Origin: Duganella phyllosphaerae | GTDB taxonomy: Bacteria; Pseudomonadota; Gammaproteobacteria; Burkholderiales; Burkholderiaceae_D | Assembly (NCBI RefSeq): GCF_001758785.1 | Contig: NZ_LROM01000131.1 | Coordinates: forward strand, 1-64,000 | DNA length: 64,000 nucleotides | Direction: 5' to 3' | Shown: one piece after another, positions 1 through 7,462 of the stretch | Layout of the letters: each line of letters begins with the position of its first letter | Numbering within the stretch: position 1 is the stretch's first letter | Notes under the pieces: generated by a model | The model's input: only the letters and a program-made list of their open reading frames with translations | Databases searched by the model: none | What the model was told of the DNA's origin: nothing | Position numbers and translations under genes: made by a program

Positions 1-186
1 CCGCTGCCCCGCCGCAGCGGCACCACGCTGGTCTTCCTGGCCGATGGCGAGAGCCTGTCGGTGTGCAGCGCGCGCGAACGGCTGGCGCTGGTGCGCTACG
101 ACTTGCTGGTGCTCGAGGGCGAACAGGACTGGACGCTGGAATCGGCCCAGGCCACGGTGTTCGTCGTCGATCTCATCGCCAATTAA
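1..186 (+). CDS. hutD: HutD family protein, C-terminal part (5' end outside window)
   Basis: Open from the first base to a TAA at 184-186, giving 61 C-terminal residues rich in beta-strand-forming sequence (TLVFLADGESLSV, LVLEGEQDWTLE). This fits the second half of a HutD/Ves-type cupin. HutD is a small cupin protein of histidine-utilisation operons whose proposed role is to control or buffer flux through the pathway; its exact function is not settled. The stop lies 9 bases before hutI, so the two are almost certainly cotranscribed. Identification leans on the hutI neighbour because only the tail is visible. Confidence 0.75.
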   Translation, partial: PLPRRSGTTLVFLADGESLSVCSARERLALVRYDLLVLEGEQDWTLESAQATVFVVDLIAN

Positions 187-195
187 AGGCTGCCC

Positions 196-1440
196 ATGGC
201 GTGGGACCTGTTGTTCATCAATGTGCACCTGGCTACCATGGCCGGCGATGGCGCCCATGACGAGAGCGGCTACGGGGCGATCCTCGATGGCGCGATTGCC
301 GTCAAGGACGGCCGCATTGCCTGGCTGGGACCACGGGCGGCCTTGCCCACAAACCAGGCCGCCACCGTGCACGATGGCGGCGGCTGCTGGCTCACGCCCG
401 GCCTGATCGACTGCCACACCCACATCGTCCACGCAGGCAACCGCAGCGGCGAATTCGAAGCGCGCCTCAACGGCGCCACCTACGAGGACATCGCCCGCGC
501 CGGCGGCGGCATCATGTCCACCGTGCGCGCAACGCGCGCCGCCAGCGCCGACGAACTGCTGGCGCAAAGCCTGCCGCGCGTGCGCAGCCTGCTGGCCGAG
601 GGCGTGACCACCATCGAAATCAAGTCCGGCTATGGCCTCGACCTGGCGTCGGAGGAGAAAATGCTGCGCGTGGCACGCCGCATCGGGCGCGAGCTGCCGG
701 TGCAGGTGGCCACCACCTTCCTGGGTGCCCACGCGCTGCCGCCCGAATACGTGGGCCGCGCCGACGACTACATCGACGCCGTGTGCGCGATGATCGCGCC
801 GCTGGCGGCTGCAGGCCTGGTCGATGCGGTCGATGCGTTTTGCGAGCGCATCGGCTTTTCGCATGAGCAGACCGAGCGCGTGTTCCAGGCGGCGCAGGCA
901 CACGGCTTGCCGGTCAAGCTGCACGCCGAGCAACTGTCCGACCAGCGCGGCGCCGAACTGGTGGCGCGCTACGACGGTCTGTCCGCCGACCACCTCGAAC
1001 ACCTGAGTTCCGAAGGCATCGCCGCCATGGCCGCTGCCGGCACCGTGGCCGTGTTGCTGCCCGGCGCCTATTATTTTTTACGCGACACCAACCCGCCTCC
1101 GGTGAGCGCCTTGCGCGCGCTGGGCGTGCCGATGGCGGTAGCGACCGACTGCAACCCCGGCACTTCTCCGATGACTTCGCTGCTGCTGGCGATGAACATG
1201 GTGTGCACCTTGTGGCGCTTGACGCCGCAGGAAGCGCTGGCCGGCTGCACCGTGCACGCGGCGCGCGCACTGGGCCTGCACGACCAGGTGGGCACGCTGG
1301 CGGTGGGCAAGCGCGCCGATTTCGCGCTGTGGCGCATCGCCCGCCCGGGTGAGCTGGCGTACGCGATCGGCTTCAATCCGTGCCAGGGCGTGGTCAACGC
1401 TGGCATATTGCGTTCGCCACAGGTGCTCCCGGCCGGGTAA
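196..1440 (+). CDS. hutI: imidazolonepropionase
   Basis: Protein of 414 residues, the usual length for HutI. It hydrolyses 4-imidazolone-5-propanoate to N-formimidoyl-L-glutamate, the third step of histidine degradation, in the cytoplasm. It has the amidohydrolase metal motif (CHTHIVHAGNR, about residues 73-83), a second metal-site His in KLHAEQLSD near residue 240, and the late ATDCNPGTSP segment near 318 that contributes the metal-ligand Asp. The C-terminal GKRADFALW block closes the amidohydrolase beta-sandwich. It follows hutD by 9 bases. The other hut genes must lie upstream of the window. Confidence 0.97.
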   Translation: MAWDLLFINVHLATMAGDGAHDESGYGAILDGAIAVKDGRIAWLGPRAALPTNQAATVHDGGGCWLTPGLIDCHTHIVHAGNRSGEFEARLNGATYEDIARAGGGIMSTVRATRAASADELLAQSLPRVRSLLAEGVTTIEIKSGYGLDLASEEKMLRVARRIGRELPVQVATTFLGAHALPPEYVGRADDYIDAVCAMIAPLAAAGLVDAVDAFCERIGFSHEQTERVFQAAQAHGLPVKLHAEQLSDQRGAELVARYDGLSADHLEHLSSEGIAAMAAAGTVAVLLPGAYYFLRDTNPPPVSALRALGVPMAVATDCNPGTSPMTSLLLAMNMVCTLWRLTPQEALAGCTVHAARALGLHDQVGTLAVGKRADFALWRIARPGELAYAIGFNPCQGVVNAGILRSPQVLPAG

Positions 1441-1489
1441 GTTCAGCCAATGGTAAGCTGGCCGGATTGACCACTGATTCGGAGACTTT

Positions 1490-3073
1490 GTGCACGCACG
1501 ACCGCCAGCCTGGCTGCCCCTGATTTTCATGCTGTGCACCTTGTGCTCCTGGTGCGTTCCGGCGCATGCCCTTGACGATACCCTGCACGTCGGCTCCAAG
1601 CGCTTCACCGAGTCGTACATCCTGGGCGAGGTGCTCACGCAAGTGGCCGCGCCGCACGCCAGGGTCACGCACTTGCAGGGCCTCGGCAATACCGCCATCG
1701 TGCTCGCTGCCCTGCAGGCCGGCCGCATCGATGTCTATGCCGAATACCTGGGTACCATCGACCTCGAAATCCTCAAGCATCCCAAGGCGACGTCGCTCGA
1801 GCAGATGCGCAAGGAACTGGCGCCCATGGGCCTGGGTATCGCCGTGCCTCTGGGTTTTAATAATACCTACTCGCTGGCCATGCGCGGCGATGCCGCCGAT
1901 ACCCGCACCATCGCCGACCTCGCCAAACAGCCGGCGCTGCGCTTCGGCCTGTCGCACGAATTCATCGGCCGCGCCGACGGCTGGCCGGGCCTGGCCAGGA
2001 CCTACGGCCTGCCGCAGCGTCCGCAAGGCCTTGATCACGGCCTGGCCTACGAGGCCCTGCGCCGGGGCCAGACCGACGTTATCGACATCTACTCCACCGA
2101 CGCCAAGATTCGCCAGTACGGCTTGCGCGTGCTGGACGATAACCTTGCTTACTTCCCCCGTTATGATGCCGTGCTGCTGTACCGGCTCGATGCCGTCCGG
2201 CGTTTCCCCGCAGCGTGGACGGCCATCGAAAAGCTGGAAGGACGCATCAGCGCCGACGCCATGATCGCCATGAATGCAGCCGCTGAAATCGACGGCAAGA
2301 GTTTTAGCCAGGTGGCGCGCGAGTGGCTGGCCGCCGGCGGACCGGCGGGCGCCAAGGCCAATGTGGCGCCAAGCGCCGCAGCATCGACCACTGGCGCATC
2401 GACCGCAGCGGATGCCCGGCCGGCATCGTCCTGGCGCACCGGATTGGCCGGCAAAATATTCGATGAAAACCTGGGCCGCCTCACGCGCCAGCACCTCATG
2501 CTGGTCCTGGTGGCGGTGGGACTGGCCTGCCTCATGGGCGTACCGCTCGGCGTGCTGGCAGCGGTCTATCCGCGCCTGCGGCAACTGGTGCTGGGCGTGA
2601 CCGGCGTGCTGCAAACGGTGCCGTCGCTGGCGCTGCTGGCCTTGCTGATACCGCTGCTGGGGATGATAGGCACGGTGCCGGCGCTGATCGCGCTGGTGGT
2701 GTACGCGCTGCTGCCCATCGTGCGCAACACCTGCACCGGGCTATTGCAGGTGTCGCCCGGCTTGCGCATGGCCGCGCTGGCGCTGGGCTTGCGCCCAAGC
2801 CAGCGACTGTGGCTGATCGAGCTGCCGCTGGCGCTGCCGGTGATTCTGGCCGGGGTGAAAACGGCAGCGGTAATGAGCGTGGGCACGGCCACCATTGCCG
2901 CCTTCATCGGCGCCGGCGGTTTTGGCGAGCGCATCACGATCGGGCTGGCGCTCAACGACAACCAGATGCTGCTGGCCGGCGCCATTCCGGCAGCGGTGCT
3001 GGCGCTGCTCACGCAGGCCGTGTTCGAGCTGCTCGAGCGTTTTGCCAGCCGGGCGCCCGCGCCACGACTGTAA
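1490..3073 (+). CDS. fused substrate-binding protein/permease of an osmoprotectant-type ABC transporter
   Basis: Protein of 527 residues. A GTG start is chosen because GGAG lies 6 bases upstream and the protein then opens with a signal peptide (about residues 1-27). Residues 28-285 form a quaternary-amine-type binding domain (GSKRFTES near 35-42; the LGNTAIVLAALQAGRIDVYAEY segment is typical of OsmF/ProX-like proteins). A linker rich in Ala, Ser and Thr leads to a permease domain from about residue 330, with some six membrane segments and the TVPSLALLALLIPLLG loop. Fusions of the two parts are known in the family, but here the binding domain comes first. No ATPase gene is adjacent. The substrate could be glycine betaine or choline; histidine is also possible given the hut neighbours and the ProU-like HutXWV precedent. 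Confidence 0.85.
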   Translation: MHARPPAWLPLIFMLCTLCSWCVPAHALDDTLHVGSKRFTESYILGEVLTQVAAPHARVTHLQGLGNTAIVLAALQAGRIDVYAEYLGTIDLEILKHPKATSLEQMRKELAPMGLGIAVPLGFNNTYSLAMRGDAADTRTIADLAKQPALRFGLSHEFIGRADGWPGLARTYGLPQRPQGLDHGLAYEALRRGQTDVIDIYSTDAKIRQYGLRVLDDNLAYFPRYDAVLLYRLDAVRRFPAAWTAIEKLEGRISADAMIAMNAAAEIDGKSFSQVAREWLAAGGPAGAKANVAPSAAASTTGASTAADARPASSWRTGLAGKIFDENLGRLTRQHLMLVLVAVGLACLMGVPLGVLAAVYPRLRQLVLGVTGVLQTVPSLALLALLIPLLGMIGTVPALIALVVYALLPIVRNTCTGLLQVSPGLRMAALALGLRPSQRLWLIELPLALPVILAGVKTAAVMSVGTATIAAFIGAGGFGERITIGLALNDNQMLLAGAIPAAVLALLTQAVFELLERFASRAPAPRL

Positions 3074-3221
3074 GCCGGTACGGGGAAGTTGCCGGTTGAT
3101 GTAAAGCCGTGTAAGCAGATTTTGCAGCGCGTAAGGGATTGTAATGCCTGTCCGCGGGCGGGCAGGGCGCGGCTATAGTGAACCCGTTGCAACGTCTCCC
3201 TCCCCCTGACAACGGGTTCAG

Positions 3222-3257
3222 TCCCGCGATGACTTCCCGTGTCGCGGGAATTTTTTT
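3222..3257 (+). terminator. Rho-independent terminator downstream of the fused ABC gene
   Basis: TCCCGCGA (3222-3229) pairs perfectly with TCGCGGGA (3242-3249) across a 12-base loop and is followed by ATTTTTTT. A second perfect 9-bp stem, AACCCGTTG (3181-3189) with CAACGGGTT (3210-3218), stands just upstream with a C-rich loop. The U-tract overlaps the stop codon of the convergent acetyltransferase gene by two bases. Confidence 0.8.
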
Positions 3258-3747
3258 AGCGCTGGGCAGACAGTTGGGTGAGCGCTTCGCCGGTAACGCG
3301 GCAAATGCGCCAGTCGGGCATGATGGTGGCGCCCATGCCTTCGTAGAACGAGATGGCGCTGGCGTTCCAGTCCAGCACCGACCACTCGAAGCGGCCGCAG
3401 TCGCGCTCGGTGGCGATTTGCGCCAGCGCGACCAGCATCTGCTTGCCGTAGCCGCGACCGCGCATCGACTGCTTGACGTAAAGGTCTTCCAGGTACAGGC
3501 CTTTCTTGCACAGGAAGGTGGAAAAATTATGGAAGAACAGCGCGAAAGTGACGACTTCGCCGTCGGTCTCGCCGACGATGGCCTCGCAGGTGGGCTTGTC
3601 GCAAAACAGCGCCTCGTGCAGCATGGCTTCGTCGGCGACGACCATGTGTTCGAGCTTTTCGAAGACGGCCAGTTCGAAAATCATGCCGAAGATGGCAGGG
3701 ATGTCGGCCGGTTCGGCCGGGCGGATGATCAGTTCTGATGTACTCAT
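3256..3747 (-). CDS. GNAT family N-acetyltransferase
   Basis: Protein of 163 residues with a single acetyltransferase domain. The acetyl-CoA loop is visible as RGRGYG (about 96-101), preceded by the strand LYLEDLYV and followed by the SVLDWNASAISFYEGMGA segment typical of the diamine/thialysine acetyltransferase branch (SSAT-like). The chosen start overlaps the stop codon of the upstream EamA gene as ATGA (3744-3747), which implies translational coupling. The reading frame stays open far upstream, but that stretch lies inside the EamA gene and has no family resemblance. The likely substrate is a small amine, possibly one handled by the paired transporter; this is inference. Confidence 0.88.
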   Translation of the reverse strand: MSTSELIIRPAEPADIPAIFGMIFELAVFEKLEHMVVADEAMLHEALFCDKPTCEAIVGETDGEVVTFALFFHNFSTFLCKKGLYLEDLYVKQSMRGRGYGKQMLVALAQIATERDCGRFEWSVLDWNASAISFYEGMGATIMPDWRICRVTGEALTQLSAQR

Positions 3748-4655
3748 GTATTTTTGACGGTAACAGAAGGAGGTTGCAACGCCCAGGCGACGCTGGACAG
3801 ACACAATACCATGCCTGCCCATTCGACCGCGCCGGGACGGTAATGTTCGAGCTGGATCGACAGCAACACCGAGATCACCGGCGTGACCACGCCAATGTAC
3901 ACGGCCTTGTCCGAGCCGATGCGGTGGATCAGCGTGAAGTAGGCGGCAAACGCGATCACCGAGCCGAACAGCGACAGGTACAGCAAGCCCGCCCAGTACT
4001 GCGGCGCACGCGACAAAGTGAACTGCTGGCCGCTCACCAGCACCCACGCCGCCACCAGCAGGCTGCCCCAGGTCATGGCCCACGCCATACCCAGCAACAC
4101 ATTCGATGAATGCTCGCGCACCTTGATCACCAGCAAGTTGCCGACCGTGCTGGCGATGGTGGCCAGCAGCGCCAGCACCAGGCCCAATAAAAAGTGGCCG
4201 CTGCCGCCAAGAGACAGGTCGCGCCAGGCGCCGGCGATGGAATGGGAAAACAGCAGGATCACGCCGAGGATGGCCACGCCGCCGGCCGCAAACGTGCGGC
4301 GGCTGACCGCGGTGCCGAAGGCGTAGCGGTTGAACAGCGGGTTCCAGAACACCATCAAGGCGAACAGCACCGCCACCAGCCCGGAGACCAGGTATTGCTC
4401 GGACGTGTAGGTACAGATATAGCTGAGTGCGAAAGTGGCCAGGCCTTGCGCCAGCAGCCAGCGCTGCGCGCGCCAAGGCAGCCACAGCTTGTCGCCGCGC
4501 ACTGCGCACCAGGCGAACAGCACCGCGCCAGCCAGGCCGAAACGGTAGGCCACCGAGACCGCCGGCGCCACCTCGCCCAATTGCAGCGTGATGGCGAAGA
4601 AGGTGGAGCCCCAGATCAGGCAGGCGGTAATGAAGAGCAGCGGTGTTGACATCAA
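3744..4655 (-). CDS. EamA/DMT family transporter
   Basis: Inner-membrane protein of 303 residues with about ten hydrophobic segments arranged as two EamA repeats. It starts MMSTPLLFITACLIWGSTFF, and the WGSTF motif in the first helix is characteristic of drug/metabolite transporters (RhaT/YdcZ-like superfamily). Members export amino acids, metabolites or drugs; the substrate cannot be read from the sequence. It is the first gene of a two-gene unit with the acetyltransferase. The second Met, three bases downstream, is an equally possible start. Confidence 0.9.
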   Translation of the reverse strand: MMSTPLLFITACLIWGSTFFAITLQLGEVAPAVSVAYRFGLAGAVLFAWCAVRGDKLWLPWRAQRWLLAQGLATFALSYICTYTSEQYLVSGLVAVLFALMVFWNPLFNRYAFGTAVSRRTFAAGGVAILGVILLFSHSIAGAWRDLSLGGSGHFLLGLVLALLATIASTVGNLLVIKVREHSSNVLLGMAWAMTWGSLLVAAWVLVSGQQFTLSRAPQYWAGLLYLSLFGSVIAFAAYFTLIHRIGSDKAVYIGVVTPVISVLLSIQLEHYRPGAVEWAGMVLCLSSVAWALQPPSVTVKNT

Positions 4656-4817
4656 ACCAGTATAGCTGTCCGGCCAGTAACTTGCCTAGCTGCCATTTTT
4701 CCGGGACCCTTTTCCCCGGTGTTGGCTGATCACATTAAATTATGTAAAGACAAGGGAAAATTATCAAAAACGAACTATGATGAATTCGTGCATACACCAC
4801 TTGAACCGGAGGCGGTC

Positions 4818-4955
4818 ATGAAAACCGCGCTGCAAATTAAAGTTGTTTCCGTGATTCTCTACGTTGCCGTGAGCACCGCCCTGGTGCTGATGTTGTCCGA
4901 AGAGCCGATCCAGAGCGCCGTCCAAACCCTGTTCGGCCACTCGCTGTTCCGTTGA
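4818..4955 (+). CDS. small single-pass membrane protein, hypothetical
   Basis: Protein of 45 residues beginning MKTALQIKVVSVILYVAVS. The start is supported by GGAGG five bases upstream of the ATG; the frame is open further upstream but without a better ribosome-binding site. Residues 7-25 form one transmembrane helix, followed by a short amphipathic tail (EEPIQSAVQTLFGHSLFR). I recognise no family. It precedes the DNA glycosylase gene by 37 bases in the same direction. AT-rich DNA upstream (about 4720-4800) probably holds its promoter. Confidence 0.55.
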   Translation: MKTALQIKVVSVILYVAVSTALVLMLSEEPIQSAVQTLFGHSLFR

Positions 4956-4992
4956 CGGTACAATTGCCGCCATCTTGTTCACGAATGGCGCA

Positions 4993-5499
4993 ATGGAACG
5001 AAAACAGTGCTTCGCCCCGGTCGTCGACGCCAACACGCGGTTGCTGGTGCTGGGCAGCTTGCCCGGCGAAAAATCGCTGGCCCAGGCGCAGTACTACGCA
5101 CACACGCAAAACCGTTTCTGGATGTTGATTTCGGCCGTGATCGGCACCGACCTGGTGCCGCTGCCGTATGACCAGCGCCTGCAGGCCCTGCTGCGTCACG
5201 GCGTCGGTTTATGGGACGTGGTGGCGGCAGCCCATCGCACCGGCAGCCTGGACAGCGCGATCCGCCACCGCGACGACAACGACTTGCCCGAGCTCCTGGC
5301 GCGCCATCCCCGGATCACCGCCATCGCCTTCAACGGCGGCACCGCCCACAAGCTGGGCATGAAGGTGCTGGGCGAACACGCCGCGCACTACCGCATCGCC
5401 GCGCTGCCGTCGAGCAGTCCGGCTTATACCTTGGCGTATGCGGAAAAACTGACGCAGTGGATGGTGTTGCGGGAGATGTCTGATTCGGTTGCTTTCTGA
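4993..5499 (+). CDS. DNA-deoxyinosine (hypoxanthine)/uracil DNA glycosylase, UDG superfamily
   Basis: Protein of 168 residues of the Mug/hypoxanthine-DNA glycosylase branch of the uracil-DNA glycosylase superfamily. Motif A appears as GSLPGEKS (residues 21-28), followed by YYAHTQNRFW (34-43), and the C-terminal SSSPAYT (near 143) matches motif B. Such enzymes excise deaminated purines or uracil from DNA. An upstream in-frame TTG at 4975 would add six residues; the ATG is preferred, though neither has a strong ribosome-binding site. The overlap of a deamination-repair gene with a nearby alkyl-base glycosylase at 9772 is probably coincidental. Confidence 0.85.
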   Translation: MERKQCFAPVVDANTRLLVLGSLPGEKSLAQAQYYAHTQNRFWMLISAVIGTDLVPLPYDQRLQALLRHGVGLWDVVAAAHRTGSLDSAIRHRDDNDLPELLARHPRITAIAFNGGTAHKLGMKVLGEHAAHYRIAALPSSSPAYTLAYAEKLTQWMVLREMSDSVAF

Positions 5500-5551
5500 C
5501 TGAACTGAGCAGCGCTTCAATGGGGTAGGATAGGATTTGAAGGAGAGCGCC

Positions 5552-5776
5552 ATGCAAACGCCAATTGAATTGATCACTACTGAAGCAATGAAGCTTACGA
5601 CGGACGAGCGCGAAGCGATCGTGCAGGTGCTGATTGCCAGTCTCGAAAACGATGCACCGGCTGACGAAGCACTGGCAGCTGAGGTCGAGCGCCGTATCGC
5701 TGAAATTGAAAATGGAACGGTAAAAGCTATTCCAGTTGATGAGGCCCTGGCCCAGATTCGTGCGAGTCTCAAGTGA
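5552..5776 (+). CDS. addiction module antitoxin (TIGR02574-type)
   Basis: Acidic protein of 74 residues with the family opening LTTDEREAIVQVLIASLE and a C-terminal IENGTVKAIPVDEALAQIRASLK that would wrap around the cognate toxin. The ATG follows AAGGAGAG by six bases. Antitoxins of this type pair with RelE/ParE-fold toxins encoded directly downstream. Here the antitoxin stop overlaps the GTG start of the toxin reading frame (GTGA, 5773-5776), the classic coupling arrangement. The antitoxin appears intact, in contrast to its partner. Confidence 0.85.
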   Translation: MQTPIELITTEAMKLTTDEREAIVQVLIASLENDAPADEALAAEVERRIAEIENGTVKAIPVDEALAQIRASLK

Positions 5777-6066
5777 AGCTGACGATCGCTCCCGCAGCAC
5801 TTTTAGAGTTGCAGGAAGCTGCTGATTTTTACAGCGCACAAGCGGGTGTCGGATTAGCGCAAGCCTTCTTGGCCGAGTTCGAGAGGTCAGTGACACTGAT
5901 CCTTGGTTCGACTCAATTGGGTTCTGTATTTTGAGGTAAGCGGCGCCGTTACGCTCTCCGCAGGTTTCCCTATGACCTGATTTACCAATTGACCCCAGGT
6001 GAAGTCAGGGTGATCGCAGTTGCCCATCAACGGCGACGACCGGGTTATTGGCAGATTCGGAAATAG
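5773..6066 (+). pseudogene. RelE/ParE-family toxin interrupted by an in-frame TGA
   Basis: Starting at GTG 5773 the frame encodes 53 residues (VKLTIAPAALLELQEAADFY...), then meets TGA at 5932-5934. The same frame continues without shift for 43 more codons to TAG at 6064-6066. The second part contains YALRRFPYDLIYQL and VIAVAHQRRRPGYW, the conserved C-terminal half of ParE/RelE toxins. A single C-to-T transition (CGA to TGA) would account for the break. Without the second half, which carries the catalytic or gyrase-contacting surface, the protein should be inactive. A sequencing error is possible. Confidence 0.85.
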
Positions 6067-6119
6067 CCGATTGGCAATATGCCACAAGATGTTGTCGAGC
6101 TACGTACCATCTCACTATT

Positions 6120-7322
6120 TTACTGCTGTTTCGGCGCCGCCTCGCGCAGCCGGTTGCGCTTGGCCGCGTACAGGTCGTGGGTGTCGCGCGAGGTGCTGTT
6201 GTCGATCGCCGCTTGCAGGTGGCGTTCGGCGGCGCGCACGTCGTGCAACTGGTAATTGGCCACCGCCAGCCAGTAGTGCAACTCGTGGTAGTTCGGTACG
6301 CGGTCCAGTTCGCGCTGGAACAAGGTGCGCGCGCGTTGATAATCGCCGCGCGCCATCGCTTGTTGGCCCTGGTGATAGAAGTAGAACGGCGGATACGGTT
6401 CCAGCAGGCGCAGCCGTGCGCGCAGCAGTTCCGCTTCCTGCGGGCGCTGGGCGTGGTCCAGCGTCTGCGCCAGGTTGGACAAGTAAACGGTGTTGTCGGG
6501 CGCGCCGCCCAGCGCATGGCGCAGCGCGCGCTCGGCGGCTGCATGGTCGCCGTGGCGCTGGTAGATTACGCCCAGGGTGTTGTAGGCGTTGAGAAAATCC
6601 GGGGCGGCGACCACGGCCTGGCGCGCCGCCCAGTAGGCGTCGTCCACGTGGCCGGCCGCCAGCAGCTCGGCGGCCCGGTTGTTGAGGTACATGGCCACCA
6701 CCGTGGCCTGCGTCAACGGCTGGGCGCGGCTGCGCGCCGTGTCCGGGATCGGGATGAAATCGACCACCAGCGGATGGTCGGCGTTGAGGGTATAGCCGAG
6801 GCCGGCATTGCCGGCATCGATGCGCTTGCGGTCGAGCACCAGGTTCACATGGTTGCTGGAAAAATACAGATTGCCGCTGCGGCTCCACACTTCGCCCACG
6901 TCGATCTGCTGGAATTGCACCGCAAAGTTCAGCTCGCGCGCCAGCGCAGCGGTCATGATGGCCAGCGACAGGCAGTTGCCCGAGCGCGCAGCAAAGGTTT
7001 CTGCTGCGGTGCGGGTAATGACGGCATCGTATTCGAGCTTGAGCTGATCGCGCCGGTACAGCGCGTCGAACAGGGCCTGGCGCTTGTCTGCGGTCTTTTT
7101 CGAACTGCCGAGCTCGTCGTGCAGATAGCGCCGCATGGCGTCGTCGACGGCAAACAGCTGGGCCGTGTCGATCGGCTTGTCCGGCTGGTTGAACGACTGG
7201 TCCTGGAACAGGCCGGGCGGTGGTACGCGCGTGGCGCCGAGGTTGGCGCAACCGGATAACACGCTGCAGACCAGCAGCAGGGACGCGAACAGTCCCAGCC
7301 GCAGTGGTGTCGATGGCTTCAT
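6120..7322 (-). CDS. lipoprotein with transglutaminase-like and TPR regions
   Basis: Protein of 400 residues. The N-terminus is a lipoprotein signal with lipobox LSGC (Cys25). Residues about 55-165 resemble a bacterial transglutaminase-like domain: SGNCLSLAIM with candidate nucleophile Cys117 and the following His158 in SSNHVNL. From about residue 215 there are tetratricopeptide repeats (AAELLAAGHVDDAYWAARQA, NTLGVIYQRHGDHAAAERAL). It is probably anchored to the outer or inner membrane facing the periplasm. Whether it is a peptidase, a cross-linker or a scaffold cannot be told. It is transcribed alone; the convergent toxin pseudogene ends 53 bases away. Confidence 0.8.
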   Translation of the reverse strand: MKPSTPLRLGLFASLLLVCSVLSGCANLGATRVPPPGLFQDQSFNQPDKPIDTAQLFAVDDAMRRYLHDELGSSKKTADKRQALFDALYRRDQLKLEYDAVITRTAAETFAARSGNCLSLAIMTAALARELNFAVQFQQIDVGEVWSRSGNLYFSSNHVNLVLDRKRIDAGNAGLGYTLNADHPLVVDFIPIPDTARSRAQPLTQATVVAMYLNNRAAELLAAGHVDDAYWAARQAVVAAPDFLNAYNTLGVIYQRHGDHAAAERALRHALGGAPDNTVYLSNLAQTLDHAQRPQEAELLRARLRLLEPYPPFYFYHQGQQAMARGDYQRARTLFQRELDRVPNYHELHYWLAVANYQLHDVRAAERHLQAAIDNSTSRDTHDLYAAKRNRLREAAPKQQ

Positions 7323-7462
7323 GATCGTCTCCTTCGGCGACGCCAGTGGCGTGCGCCGCTGCGGCGCACCATGCCGGCACCGCCAGGCAGCGGACTCTAT
7401 GTTCCGCTTGAAGAAAAAGTATCCGCCGCTATCGGGCCGAAGTCAAAGACAAAAAAAGTTCG

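Noticed and set aside
3748..4509. Upstream extension of the acetyltransferase frame
   Set aside because: This stretch is in another frame of the EamA gene; the ATG at 3747 with ATGA overlap gives a normal-length GNAT protein.
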